From NCBI GenBank assembly GCA_029378245.1, contig JARKIF010000008.1, positions 186,001-250,000 on the forward strand: DNA of 64,000 bases, in the 5' to 3' direction. The stretch is from Roridomyces roridus (taxonomy: Eukaryota > Basidiomycota > Agaricomycetes > Agaricales > Mycenaceae). Below the pieces are notes generated by a model, which was given only the letters and a program-made list of their open reading frames with translations, did not search any database and was not told where the DNA came from. Made by a program: the position numbers and the translations under genes. The first letter of the stretch is position 1. Every line of letters begins with the position of its first letter. Below are positions 46,824 through 58,889 of the stretch, in pieces.

Positions 46824-48620
46824 ATGCTACCCGCCCTGCTTGGCTCTCTACTCTGGCACTCGGTCTTGACGCTAAGCCAGCAAATACCATTCGAAGCACC
46901 TCAACAGGATAATTCCACGGCCCACTTCGTCTTTAACTCTCTATCTGGTCTGCTTAGACAATGGTCAGATTCAGTCTCTTATCTTCAAGCTGAACTCTTG
47001 AACGGACTGGCAGGCCAAATACTGTCCACGGCACAGGTCGGCTCCTACGACAAGTAGGGTACTCGTAGAGTCTAATTCATACTCTCAGGCCATTCAATAG
47101 TTCCTGCAACCTTGGACGCTTTCACGTTACTTTACCATGCCAGACAAGACGCAGACTTGCCGCCCTCACCCGAATGGCTCGCATGGGACTCTGCGATGTC
47201 TTATGGAATTATGATCCCTCGTGGTGGTGAGTCCGTTGTACAAATGAATTCACACTCTCCTTATCTCGCATTAGGCCAAACGCACCTCATAACCTATCGA
47301 ACTACACGACCAGCCACGCTCTTATACTTTGACGGTCAATCAGCGTCTTGGGGCCCGGACGGCTGGCTGGACTCTCAACACATGTTTATCTACGGAATGT
47401 CCAACAACGGGAGCAAGGAGTTATGTTGAGGTGCGAGACGAGTTGCAGTGCGGGTGACTGGAAATCGCACCATATAATCTCGAAGCCCGCATTCATACGA
47501 ACAAAACCGTCGACAGAGTGAGGTTTCGCCCACTCACACAACTTCTCTGCACGGCCGTAGTCGTCCCACCAACTGCACGCCTCCGGGGACTCCCGAGAGC
47601 ACCCCGCTTCCCTGGCCTCCTCGCCGCAACTTGGTTGACCTGGCTGACCCCCCGGAGCGCCCGCCGCGACGTGGTCCTGGCGGCCCAGGGCGCGGCGATC
47701 CGTGGAGACGCCCGAGGATGTCAGATCTCGCTCTGACCGGCACCTTGGAATGGGTAAGAGCCGCTGCCCATAGATCCTTCTCCCCGCAGCCTCATCTTAC
47801 CCTGCTATATTCGAGCATGGTGACGTATTATCATCCGCGTCTGGTCAGTCTACACGCCGATCGGGCTGGACGTGCGATGAATTCGCACAGAATCAATAAT
47901 ATCTCTTTGGAAGATGCTATGAGCATCGTCCAGGAGGTGGAGCAAGTCGTTGTACGTCTTCGGGGGTGGGGAAGCAATATATGGGGTGGTATCGCGACGG
48001 ATATTGTGGAGTACTGGAGCGATCGCGTCCTGCAACTCGAGGCCTACCTTCTCAACGCATCCGATGCCAACACCAATGCTACGGCCGCCATACCAGCCAT
48101 TCGAACCCTGGCCTATTCGTTGCTGAATCCGTATATGCAACCGGGCTCGACTCCGAATGCTTCTGCCTGGGATCTTTTCTTTGGCAATCCGATGCAATTT
48201 GACAATATGACTGCGTTGGACCGCTGCACATTTCAAATGACAGGATTTTTATCTCAAATGCAGATGACGCCTCAGGAGCAGTTACTTCAGAGGTCCATCG
48301 AGACGGTCCTCGCTCGATTGTGTCACGATGTAAGGCTTTCATCTCATCCTGTTCGTACTCTGAACTTGCTCTAGTTTGGCGTCATTTTCGCTCAGAGCTC
48401 CGAGCTGGTAGCGACCTCCAACGACCCACGACCGTTCATTCAGCAATGGGCACAGACAACCCGTGATCTAATCCAATGGTTGGATTGGCCGACATGGCTG
48501 AGATGCGAAGAGGTTTGTCCTCGAGATTACGTGTGCTCTACTCCAGTATGGCCTATCGCGTGGGACGGATGGGGGTCGAATATTGACCTCAAGCCTCGGT
48601 GTATGCGTATGGCTGCATGA
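46824..48620 (+). CDS. Secreted hypothetical protein, cysteine-containing
   Basis: Unrecognised extracellular or lumenal protein. Start at 46824 gives MLPALLGSLLWHSVLTLSQQ, a signal peptide; upstream in-frame codons do not. Segments: HFVFNSLSGLLRQWSDSVSY, HARQDADLPPSPEWLAWDSA, HLITYRTTRPATLLYFDGQS, then, after introns, NISLEDAMSIVQEVEQVVVR, RCTFQMTGFLSQMQMTPQEQ and a Cys-rich end, RCEEVCPRDYVCSTPVWPIA, followed by WDGWGSNIDLKPRC. Several N-glycosylation sites (NNIS, NAT-type). The middle (47430-47760) has uncertain introns. It looks like a conserved basidiomycete secreted family of unknown function. Converges with the next gene, 20 bp between stops. Confidence 0.65.
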
Positions 48621-48640
48621 TTTTAGATAGACTTGTTATA

Positions 48641-49481
48641 TTAGCGGTCCCACATCTCCACCTCTGATGCACAGAGGTCTTCCCATCCTGCAGCCCAACC
48701 ATCGTCTTCCAGCCATGGCTGTTGAGCCCATTTTGCAAGAGCATCGCGGGAATTTTCAAACGAGACGGAATGGCTGCGCAAAATTCCAACGAGCTCTAAG
48801 TGGGTGTTTAAAGAGCGGTGGTAGGGTATGAGAAGGACTGGAATGGAAGAGACTGGCGAAAGGTCAGCGAATGTAAGCCAGAAGAACCACTCCCACGAAC
48901 CAAATCTTTCCAGCGTCCATGTAACCCACAAGGGCTCACTACTGACCCATTGCCATCCCTTGGCTTTCTGCGCTTCAATAAGAAGAGCTTCCATCCCGTC
49001 TATAACATCGTTCATGCGCCGGAATTGTTTTTGCTTCGTTTTCATCGTAAGGGCAGGCACCAAAAGATTGGTCCTGCTCTCACCAGTTTGGAGGTAACAG
49101 CATCCAGCTCTGCTATTCGTTTTTCCATCAAGGAGAGCTTGGGGCCGACCAGACGATACCGAGGCTGGCCATCCGGAATTAGAGCAAGTGCATTGCTGAA
49201 TGTCGATTTGGAGGTGTGCGTCGGGGGAGTTAAAGTACCCACTCGAGGTCTGTACGGGTGTCGACGAGACTGTGTGCTGCTTTGAGCCCGTCGAGGAGCA
49301 CTAGGTCGTCCCAAGTTTCTATTATTGATCGGAACTCTTGCAGCGCGACGCGTATTTTTCGGTGGTAAGTGGATTCGAGCGAGCGGGAGGGCGAGCCGGG
49401 AGATTTGGGCTGCTGCTTGGCGGACACGGGCGAAGCAGCAGGTGTAGACGGGCCTTTGAATGAAGCTAGCCTGCTCGACAT
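48641..49481 (-). CDS. Conserved hypothetical helical protein
   Basis: Cytosolic-looking, mostly helical protein of about 240 residues. Starts MSSRLASFKGPSTPAASPVS. A core region reads RKIRVALQEFRSIIETWDDL, LDGLKAAHSLVDTRTDLE, SNALALIPDGQPRYRLVGPK, EKRIAELDAVTSKL, then KQFRRMNDVIDGMEALLIEA, KGWQWVSSEPLWVTWTLERF, YHRSLNTHLELVGILRSHSV and WEDLCASEVEMWDR. Coiled-coil character is likely. The even, non-repetitive composition and clean splicing support a real gene; I do not know its function. Start Met chosen because an upstream MLFTTI codon lies in the likely leader. Confidence 0.7.
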
Positions 49482-49583
49482 GATGGTGGTGAAAAGCAAG
49501 TGTGTACAACATTCCTACTCTACAGACAAGCAACAGCTAGATAACGATACCGATAATTTAGGTGTCCGAAAGGAATGAAAGTG

Positions 49584-50236
49584 CTAGTCTCCCGTGGTTC
49601 CGTCCTTGGGTCGCAGCCAAAACCAATATGTGAGCGTGCAGAAGCCGGCCAATATGGCCAACCCCCCGCAGAGCACCACTCCACCCACGATTCCCGCCTC
49701 TGCTGCCCGAGACGTGCTGAGCATATTGCTATCTGAAAGACAGACTGTGCCCAGCGCGACTGATATTGTGCCCAGTGTGAGCAGAAGCGCGCCACATAAC
49801 GTGTAGGTGGCATAGAGCACCCACGATCCCGGGTCCTCCTCCTCGTCGTCGAAAAAGTCGTCCGGGTCTGGCGTTTTGGTAGGAAAGAGAAGGAGGTAGA
49901 GCAGCAGGGCCAGTGGAAGTGAGATGATTGCTCCACCGGTTGCAGCTGCTCTTGCTGAGGACGCTAGTGAAGCAGCCATGAAGCGTGCAGAGTGACGGAG
50001 GATGCCATGGCCCGTGCAAACGTACAGCACGGCCAAAACGGGGGGAAAGGGTACGAACCCGCCTAGAATGGCGGCTCCTTTGTAAAGACCCGGAACGGCG
50101 CGTTGGGATCGACGCGATGGTGGTCGCCTACTAACGGAGGTATATGTGGTCCCATCATTCGGCTGTAAAGGAGCGGCACGGTTGGGGGCTGCTCGTCGGA
50201 GGGAACCACCCTCTGACTTGAGCGACAGGAAGGACA
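49584..50236 (-). CDS. Hypothetical multi-pass membrane protein
   Basis: Small integral membrane protein. Start at 50236 gives MSFLSLKSEGGSLRRAAPNR; an upstream in-frame Met at 50291 is possible. After a basic, disordered N-terminus there are four or five hydrophobic helices: FVPFPPVLAVLYVCTGHGIL, GGAIISLPLALLLYLLLFP, YATYTLCGALLLTLGTISVA, EAGIVGGVVLCGGLAILAGF. An acidic loop, DPDDFFDDEEEDPGSW, lies between helices two and three. The C-terminus is LRPKDGTTGD. One exon. No family recognised. Confidence 0.6.
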
Positions 50237-50341
50237 TGAAAAGAGGGAGAGACGAGAAAATGAGTACCAACTGCCTCCGAAAGATTCTCATCAACTGATT
50301 TCGTAGTCGATACAGGTAATAATGATACAGTGGTCCATAAA

Positions 50342-51575
50342 TTAGAGGGCACCCAAGACGAGAGCCACGCAAGACACGAGGAATATATTAGGGGACACTG
50401 CAAGCGCGGCAGAGTGGGAACCAGGGGCGGGAAGGAAGTGTGACGCGTCTTGCTTTTGCTGAGCAGCAGATTCCTGGGGGAGGGTCAGCATTAGGCTTCA
50501 AGAGTTGCCAATAGACCTTGAACGCGGCCAAGCCAACTAGGATGCCAGCAGCGAAGAAGATAAAGGCTTGAATGAGCCAGATAAAGCCCCAGACTAGTTG
50601 AAACAGTTCAATATTAGATCTGGCTATAGCACAACCACCCAACCTTGGGACGGGCAGCAGCCACATATCTTGGCAAACGCCGAAGCATCCGAGCTGTTCT
50701 CTTTACGGGCGATGGTGTCGTCTATGATATCCCACAAGGCGTAGAGACAAGACATGACTCCCACGAAGAGCACCTTGGTGGAATAAGAAAACATGCAGTG
50801 GCAAGGGAATAAATCTCACAAGATAGCGAAGAGCCACGCTGCCCGCCACAAACCAGCAGAGGAGAATCAATCCGACCAGGCCAAGAATGAGAACCCAAGT
50901 CCTAGGAAAATATGGTATTGAGATGCGTGAATTGGGCTCGTCAACGTACAATAGATTGCGTCGCGCCCACCAGAGCGTAAAGATGAAAAATACGCCCAGT
51001 ATGATGCAGGCCACCTAGAGACAGTTCAGAGGTGATCCTTGAACTATTGTAGAACGCACCTTGGAGGCATCAGTATCGAATCCGCACGCTATTAGTGCGG
51101 CGCCAATGAATGAAGAGCCGAGGTAGCCTGCAGGTAGAGTCAAATATGGATTGCCACCGCTGAGCATCGTGGCCCCGCCCTCGTCGGGGTCGAGAGTGAT
51201 GGAGTGAACGGTGGCACAGGTGAGTACTCCCATTATTGCGTGGCTCATCTCATGGAAGCCAACGGTCAACAACCTAGACGCGTGAGCAACAGCAGAACAC
51301 GAGCGGAAGGTCATGTACTTGAATGGGTATACTGGGATCGATGAGCGACTGTTCGAATATATCAAGGAGAAAACTTACTAATCTTGTTGAGGTATGGGAC
51401 ATGCCTGGAGAGAGAGGTTGGCTGTGGCGTCGCTTAGACAAGAGTTGAACACACACCATAGGATGCCAATAATAAGAATATAGCAGCCAGCGACAATCAG
51501 AGTATTGCGCTGGGTTTCGTTTGGCGTTAGAGTCGTGGCGACATCGCGAAGGTAGATCGTGGGCGTTGGGGACAT
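50342..51575 (-). CDS. M50B-like intramembrane metalloprotease family protein
   Basis: Polytopic membrane protein of the Peptidase_M50B-like family. N-terminal helix NTLIVAGCYILIIGILWCVF, then LLTVGFHEMSHAIMGVLT with the HEMSH zinc-binding HExxH motif, PDEGGATMLSGGNPYLTLPA, further helices (ACIILGVFFIFTLWWARRN, WVLILGLVGLILLCWFVAGS), DIIDDTIARKENSSDASAFA with an NSSDA motif common in the family, and a last helix (VWGFIWLIQAFIFFAAGILV). After about seven introns it ends VALVLGAL. Whether it cleaves substrates is unknown for fungal members. Divergent from SSF1, 97 bp between start codons. Confidence 0.82.
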
Positions 51576-51672
51576 GAGAGTAGAGAGAGAGAGAACTGCG
51601 GCGGGCGATGAAGAGTGCACGCTGATAGCCGATACACAGCCACCAAACTTTTTGGCTTGGCTTCTCCCTCCG

Positions 51673-53089
51673 ATGGCTCGCAAAAGGAAAAACCGCACGC
51701 ATCTGAAAGGTGTCCAGCAGACTACGACCACTGAAGGCGCCCCCAAGTCTTTCATCATAAAACATGGTCCAGTCGGCCATTCCATCGCCCAGCTCGTCCG
51801 TGACCTCCGAAAAGTCATGGAACCCAATACCGCCAGCCGTCTAAAAGTCTGTCTGTCTTGTCTTCCTGGCCTCCACGGAAGGCTCATAATTATAGGAACG
51901 AAATAGGAACAAGCTCAAGGACTACCTCACCCTTGGACCCGCGCTGCAGGTAACGCATCTGCTCGCGTTCACCTTGACCCCGATCGCACCGTCTTTCCGA
52001 ATTGTACGACTCTCCAATGGTCCGACGCTGAGCTTCAGAGTCGAGCGGTACAGTCTTATGAAAGACATTCTCAACACCTCAAGGAGAGCTCGCAGTATTG
52101 GCATGGAATATCTCAGTCCACCACTGGTGCGTGTATTTTACAACCGGTAATTTTCATCTAACGAAAAAAAAAACTAGTTGGTATTAGCCTCCTTTCCCCC
52201 ACCTTCTCCCACAACCCCGCCCCACCTCACTCTCCTCATGAAATCATTTCAGAGTCTATTCCCCCCACTCGCTCCAGAATCTCTGGCACTCTCATCCGCA
52301 CGGCGTGTCGTTCTGGTGGCTTACAATGCAGACCGAGGAACGGTCGACTTCCGACACTATGTGATCACGGTCAAGCCGTACGGCGTATCCAAACGCGTCC
52401 GACGCGTCCTCGAGGGTGCTCAAAAGGCCTCGGGCGGGATATTGGACCTGGGGAATGAAAAAGACGTCGCAGACTTTTTGCTCCGTAAACGTGGCGAGGC
52501 TGGGCCTGACGGAGGCTACGAGAGCGCTGCGTCATCGACCGAGAGTGTAGCGGGAGACGACGGTGACGCTGTTGACCTCGCTGAAGATTATGTTGGCCGG
52601 AATAACAAAAAAGGACAACGGAGAGCTGTCAGGCTCGACGAGGTTGGTCCGAGATTGGAGTTGCGGCTGGTGAAGATTACGGAGGGGGTTCCTGGGAAAG
52701 AGGGTAATGTCATTTACCACGAGTTCGGTGCGTCGCCTTTTTGTTCATGCACTCTCATGCTAATACCTGCGGCAGTCAAGAAGACGAAGAAACAGATTGC
52801 AACTCTGCAGGCGTCTCATGCTGCAAAGGAGAAGCTGAGAAAAGAGCGCAGGGCAGAGCAGGAGCGCAATGTGGAGAGAAAAAAGGCTGCCAAGGGTCAA
52901 GGCGGAGAGGAAGACGAAGAGGAAGATGGTGAAGAGGAGGAATTTGAAGATGATGAGGGCCACTGGGACGATGAGGAGGAGATTAGCGAGGGGGAAGAAG
53001 AAGAGGAAGAAGATGCCGCGGAAAGCAGCGAAGACGAGGAGGAGCAGAAACGGCCGACGAAAAAAGTAAAGATAAGAGGTAAACGTTAG
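51673..53089 (+). CDS. SSF1: Brix-domain ribosome biogenesis protein Ssf1/Peter Pan
   Basis: 60S pre-ribosome assembly factor. Starts MARKRKNRTHLKGVQQTTTT; Brix signature PKSFIIKHGPVGHSIAQLVR, DLRKVMEPNTASRLK joined to RNKLKDYLTLGPALQVTHLL, SFRVERYSLMKDI, PLLVLASF, FRHYVITVKPYGVSKRVRRV. The C-terminus is a highly charged tail with long Glu/Asp runs and the basic end TKKVKIRGKR. Introns near 51850, 51930, 52125 and 52730. Its TAG at 53087-53089 is two bases from the stop complement of the convergent heme lyase gene. Confidence 0.93.
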
Positions 53090-53091
53090 TA

Positions 53092-53801
53092 TTATGAACG
53101 TGAGGGTGGTTTTAATACAGGTTGCGGGGCGAGACCGAATATCTTGCCCCAGAAGTGCTGTGTCCGCATCTTCACACCTTCCCAGTTGTCGAGAGCGGGT
53201 CGCACATCCAGGTAGAATGAGGGCCCCGTTCCTTGGCCCCGACCCGTGTAGAAATCTATGATATACCTCATCTGCACCCCGCACCGGTCGACGACCCAAT
53301 CGTGACGATCGAATGGTGGCGAATATCTGACATAGAGTTGTTGAGCAGGAGAGAAACAACCGATGACTGGTGGACACACCCGAGAAGCATCTTCCACCGA
53401 GCACGTATACTCTTCTCCCCCGGCTTGCCCTTGAAGTTGACGAGTTTGACACCACCACACGCTTCGCCCCCTCGCCCCGCTTCCCATTGCATGACCTCTG
53501 CCCATGCGCGCTCGTTGACAGCATTGTGAATAGGCACGATAGTTTTCATGTCTGCCGCTTTGGGATCGTGGTTTTTGCGCGCCATTGCGGCAAAGAACTG
53601 CGACTCGGAGGGGTAGACCCAGTTTCCGTCGCTGGCTTTTGGGATTGAGGAAACTTCACGCGTTGTAGAAAGAGTGGACGCGGGTGTGGAGGTCGAGGGC
53701 TCGGAGGAAGAGAAGAGGCGGGACCACATCGAGCGCTGGGGCTGGTCGACGGGGCATTTTTCGTCTTTGCTTTGCGAGTGGTCTACCGGGCAGGATGACA
53801 T
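53092..53801 (-). CDS. CYC3: Cytochrome c heme lyase (holocytochrome c synthase)
   Basis: Mitochondrial intermembrane-space enzyme that covalently attaches heme to apocytochrome c. N-terminal CP heme-regulatory motifs SCPVDH and KCPVDQ, then [40 protein letters not shown] (conserved His in HNAVNE), [17 protein letters not shown], spliced to [27 protein letters not shown] and [15 protein letters not shown]. One intron is clear, at about 53310-53370. Length about 215 residues, normal for the family. Divergent from the amylase gene, 131 bp between starts; convergent with SSF1 with essentially no spacer. Confidence 0.94.
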
Positions 53802-53869
53802 TTTGGGAGAACCCGTTTTGGGAACTCAGTTTGCTCCCGACGTCATGCCGCGGATGGCCCCTGAGCCAG

Positions 53870-53876
53870 TTTATAA
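53870..53876 (+). promoter_or_regulatory. Possible TATA element of alpha-amylase gene
   Basis: TTTATAA stands 57-63 bp upstream of the amylase ATG in the short divergent gap. Suggestive only. Confidence 0.35.
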
Positions 53877-53932
53877 GGACGCGTCCGGTGAGATAATCGC
53901 CTACTCCTTTGCTTTCGCCCATTGCTTTCGAA

Positions 53933-56900
53933 ATGCTTTCCAACCTTCTTCTACTTTCCCTTCACCTTCTCTCCATCGACAGCGCTGCTGGCAGCCACGT
54001 CTTTCGCCGCTCGGATTCGACCCTACAAGGAAAAGATACTATCGTCCAGGTATGCTCTCCACCATTGTTCAACTCGCCCGCCCCTCATTACCACATATAA
54101 GCTGTTCGAGTGGAACTGGGCGAGTGTCGCGTCAGAATGCGCATTTCTCAGCTCGGCGGGATACGGATACGTTCAAGTCAGTCCAGCGTCGGAGCACAGT
54201 GAGTTCCTCCTCGTGTCTAGTAGCCCACTCACTCTTTTCTATCTCGCCCAGTCACCGGCGCACAGTGGTGGACGGACTATCAGCCAGTCTCTTACCAGCT
54301 TACATCGAAGCGCGGATCGAGGAGTCAATTCATCAATATGGTATCGACGTGCAACACCGCCGGCGTTGGCATTATCGTGGATGGTATGTGGTCCCTCTTC
54401 GTCTGGTGCGCGCCGCTCATCACACTGCACAGTTGTCTTGAATCATATGACGGCGTTGGTATCTCTTGTTCCATTACAACTCACACTAATTCCTTTGTAG
54501 CGCTTCTGGCATCGGGTTCGCGGGGAACAGTTACAGCAAATACAACTAGTGCGTGCATCTTCTGCACTCTGCGGTGCCTCTAATGGCCCCCACTCTAGCC
54601 CCGCTGTCCCTTACACGTCTTCAAACTTCCACTACTGCAACGGCAACGGACAAGCCTCCGATATCAGCAATTACTACGACTCATACGAGTACGTGGAGCT
54701 ACTAGTCTGGGGGCGCTTCTAATCTGTTTCATTTGAGTGTTCAGTTCTGTGAAGTGAGGACTCCGTTTACTCGTCTTTGATATCATCTCATGTTTCTTCA
54801 GCTCGTGGGCCTCGCCGATCTCGCCCAGGAACAGCCAGCTGTCCAGACAATCATGGCCGCTTACCTGAACGACCTACTTTCCATCGTCAGTAGACTTTGC
54901 AGACATTTGCGCCGCTTTGACCTTTTAAAGGGTGTGGCTGGATTTCGGATTGACGCTGCGAAACACATCCCTGCCGCCAATCTTGCCGCCATATTCAAGC
55001 TCGTCAACGCGCCGTTTTACGATACTCAAGTGTGCTCCTGCCCATTTTGACATGCATTCTTTCTGAATCTCCTTCCAGGAAGTCGTTTATGGCAACGGAG
55101 AGACAATCGATCCGTCGGATTATGTCGCCACGGGGTACATCTAGTTCACCACCACGTCTACTGCTCTAAAGTTTCTCTAGGAGCGTCATTGAATTCAGGG
55201 CTACCAGCACCGTCCAGTCGTACTTTTCGGGCCAACCTGGCGTAAGTCCAGCCATTCTGCTTCCACGGGAAGTCTAAGGCATTTTTCAGATCGCTTCGCT
55301 GGTCACCCCACAGCGTACATCTTCGAGCTCTTGTGGTGAACTGTGCTTATTCTTTCATCAGCCATGGGATCTTCTTGGGGTTTTGTTGCTTCGTCCGCCG
55401 CCAATTTCATCATGGCTAACCAGGACACGGTGCGTTCATTCTCCGACTTGAGAAGGATGCTCATTAATTTGGTTAGGAACGCGGCGGAACATCCCTGAAC
55501 TACAAATCACCGTTCTACTATCTCTCTGCGATCTTTATGCTGGGATTCAACTACGGAACACCGACTGTGTATTCAGGGTCAGTAATTTCTCGCTCTACCA
55601 AATGCAGTCGACTCATCCTTTTAGATACAACTTTTCCGACTTTGATGCTGGCGCGCCTCAAAATTCAGCTGGATACACGAACGCTGTCACTTGTGGATCG
55701 AGCGGTTGGAGGTGTGAGCATCGGATGCCTCTCATAGCCAACATGGTCGCGTTCCGGAACGCCGTCGGTTGCGCTCCCTTGACCAATGTCACGAAGGGCA
55801 CCAGTCAACAGATTGGTGCGCCTCATATCGTGTCCTTGGTGTGATCTAACTAGCTGCCAGCTTTCGGACGAGGGAGCATCGGGTTTCTCCTCATAAACAA
55901 TGATGTGAAAGCCTGGACTTCTGTGTGGAACACCTCGCTGCCTGCTGGCACTTGTACGGTCTTCTTTCCCTTGTGAATCCATACCGGAACCTGAAATTTA
56001 CATACTAGATTGCGACATCATACATGACACTACTCTGGATCCTAATGTATGCAATGGGCCGGCGTACGTTATCACGGATTCTGGGCTTCTGTCTGCGTCC
56101 GTTCTCCCGGGCGATGCTCTGGCCTTGTTCACGCGTGAGTGCATCGCAGGCAGAAGATCGTTTCATTTCTCATTTCCTTTTAGCGTCTCCGACTAGTGCT
56201 ACGAATTACACGTCAGTTCTTTCACATATCCCGTCAGGCCTTCTCTAATCCACCCGCCAGTAGTTGTCCGCCGCCTGATCCCGCACCAGCGCCGACAGTT
56301 GTAACTCTTACGTTCGACGTGACCGCAAGCACCGCGAGTGGTGAAATCATGAGGGTTGCAGGCTCCATTCCGCAGCTCGGCTCGTGGACGCCGTGGCAAG
56401 CCATCCCTCTGTCCCAGGTATCGAGTTCAGAGTGGAAGGTCACTATGAGGCTGGCACCGGGAACCTCCTTTGAGTACAAATGTGCGCATAACCCGGAATC
56501 CATGGCCGCAAAATTCTGATTACTCTTCTTCAGACATCAAGTTCTCGAGTAGCGGCTCCGTCACTTGGGAATCAGGTTCCAACCGCGTCTATACGGTGCC
56601 GTCCAACCCTTCACTGTCTGTTACGCTTTACGGCTCTTTCGGGTTCGTGTTTGTTTTCTTCTCCGAGCACGCGGCTGATCGCCTTTCTAGTTCGACGAGC
56701 AGCAATACCCGTGCAGTCACAGCATCGCCGACCGCGGCGACGTCCAGCTCAATGTACAGCAGTTCAGCTAGTTCCTCGAGCAGCAGCCCAAGTTCCCTGT
56801 CGGCGGTCTCGTCCTCGTCCTCGGCGTCTGCGATTGTGTCCTCTTCGGCAGCGTTGTCCTCCATAGTCTCCTCTTCCTTGGCAGTTTCATCAGCAGCAGT

Positions 56901-57353
56901 GTCCTCCTCCTCGGCCGCAGTGAAATCCTCGTCCAGTGTAAAGCCATCAGCGGTAGCGAGTTCTTCTGCGACCCATACCTCATCTACACCAGCTCCAGCG
57001 TCTACCGGTGCAACGGTTACATTTCATGAAACTGCCTCCACTAGTGTCTCTGGAACGGTCGTCAAGCTAGTTGGCTCGATCAAGCAACTCGGTAGTTGGG
57101 CTCCGAATTCGGCGGTTCCTCTTTCGAAAATTTCTGGTTCCAATGTTTGGGCGGTGACGCTGGTGTTGCCTCCCAATACTGCTTTTCAATACAAGTGTAC
57201 GAATGCATTTCCTTTGCTTTTGCAGTCCCGCTGATTCTCTTTTCAGACGTGAAAGTGAATGGGAAAACTATAGTGTGGGAGTCGGATCCTAATCGCACAT
57301 ACACAACCCTTGGGCGTGGCTCTAGCACCACATTGACTAGTACTTTCCGTTGA
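53933..57353 (+). CDS. Secreted GH13 alpha-amylase with two CBM20 starch-binding modules
   Basis: Extracellular endo-acting starch hydrolase. Start gives the signal peptide [20 protein letters not shown]. Catalytic barrel: region I DVVLNHM (across an intron), region [12 protein letters not shown] with the nucleophile Asp, general acid Glu in QEVVYGNGE, region IV NQDTERGG, where the usual third-region His is Gln (codon 55421-55423). Then [20 protein letters not shown] and a beta domain. Two CBM20 modules follow: [20 protein letters not shown] with [17 protein letters not shown], and, after a long Ser/Ala linker, [20 protein letters not shown] with [17 protein letters not shown] and the end TTLTSTFR. 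Around twenty short introns. The doubled module and the altered motif are unusual. Confidence 0.93.
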
Positions 57354-57473
57354 TGTAGCTTTTTGCGCAGAATGGCAGTGATTTTTTACTTTTCCCCGAT
57401 TAGATATGGAATTCCAGGTGAACAGTCGTACTCCTACACGGTCGCTAGTAAAATAAAATATAAAGGAGGGTCA

Positions 57474-58889
57474 TCACAGCTTGGCTTTCGCGACAGTCAG
57501 GCTGTTGGCGGCCTCTAGACTCTTTTGAGCGCCCGTGACGAGCTCATCAACAATGTCTTTGGCTGGTAAAATGTCGTTGATCCGGCCTGCGACTTTGCCC
57601 ATTAAATCTACGGGAAGATGAGATGGTGAAGCAGCCAGACAAGACAAGACAAGACGCACAGGCAATGCCCTCGATGGACCGCTCCGGCCTTGACTCGAGC
57701 TCATGCTCGTGCGGTACCTTGCCCTTTGCCAGCAACGCTTCTAACTCTGCTTTCCGTGTTTTCTCCCTAGACGCAAATCAGCTGTGGGAATTCAAGCACG
57801 CATGTGATAACCCACCATTCTTGGACGTATTTCGTATTCCTGACGTTCAAGGGCCGACCGGTGTAGATCGTTGTGCGATCCACATCGTCGAACCCGGCGG
57901 TAACAACCATCTGCTTGTGGGTCTTGTTTGCGCCTGCTTCTACGCTGGCGACGAAACGGGTGCCGACCCACACGCCAGATGCGCCGTATCTATTGGGAAA
58001 GGTTAATGGGAATTGATCGCGTTGGGAGCATGGGGTAACGTACGCGAGGGAGGCGGCCAAGCCGCGGCCATCGGCTACTGCGCCCGCCGCAACCACCAGG
58101 ATGGGTTCGCCGGTCATCGGGCTTTTGCGGCCCTGGCACAGATCGACGACGGCGGGGATGAGGACGGAGAAGGGAGTTTCACCAGTGTGGCCTCCACCTT
58201 CGCCGGCTTGAGCACAGATGATGTCGACACCTATGGTCGCGATTAGAACGGGCATACAACGCGTCGATGAATGGCGGACCTTGTTCCAGTGCTTTAGCGA
58301 CGTGCTGCATGGGATTAGTGGCTGGGGCTAACTATTGAGCGAGTAGGTGTACCTTGGGGTGGCCGATCATGCTAGTTCCATGTTTAGAGAACCGAACTAT
58401 GCTTGGAATAGATGTCTCTTACTTCATGACGGGGATACCGGCAGCATGCAGTTTGTCGACAGCCCACTTGGGCGGGACACCGACTGCGCAAACAAAGAGG
58501 GAAGTCTTGGCTTCAATGATGACGTCGAGCAGCTCGGGCAATTGACCCTTGGTGTAATCTGGAACACGGTGAGCGCGGGTGTGTCACGAGGACATGGGTG
58601 CCTTACCCTTGTTAGTGGCACGCGCGCCGCCCCCGACCTGAGGTAGCAAGAGATCGACGCCAAAGGGTGCGTTCTTGTCCTCGAGGTGGCTCTTGAGCTC
58701 TTCAATGCTTCCTCGGAGGAACTTGGGGGTCTGCCCAATACCGCCAATGACGCCGATACCACCAGCGTTGGTAACCGCCGCCGCGAGCTTGGGGCCTGCG
58801 GCGACGTTCATGCCAGCCAGCATGACCGGGTGGTTGATTTTGAAGAGCTTTGTGAGCGGGGTGGTGAAGACGGGCTTGGAGGAAGGCAT
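57474..58889 (-). CDS. Nitronate monooxygenase-like FMN enzyme with peroxisomal C-terminus
   Basis: TIM-barrel flavoenzyme of the 2-nitropropane dioxygenase/nitronate monooxygenase family. Motifs: NHPVMLAGMNVAAGPKLAAA, NAGGIGVIGGIGQTP, APFGVDLLLPQVGGGAR, GVDIICAQAGEGGGHTGE, ILVVAAGAVADGRGLAASLA, GASGVWVGTRFVAS. The final residues are AKAKL; the terminal AKL fits a PTS1. About six short introns. Start at 58889 (MPSSKPVFTTPLTKLF) is preferred; an upstream Met at 58976 lies in the leader. Role probably oxidative detoxification of nitroalkanes such as propionate 3-nitronate. Confidence 0.9.

Noticed and set aside
52760..53524. 254-codon minus-strand frame with hydrophobic runs
   Set aside because: It is the complement of the Glu/Asp-rich SSF1 tail (GAA/GAG read as TTC/CTC) and runs into the real heme lyase gene in another frame; the apparent membrane helices are an artefact.
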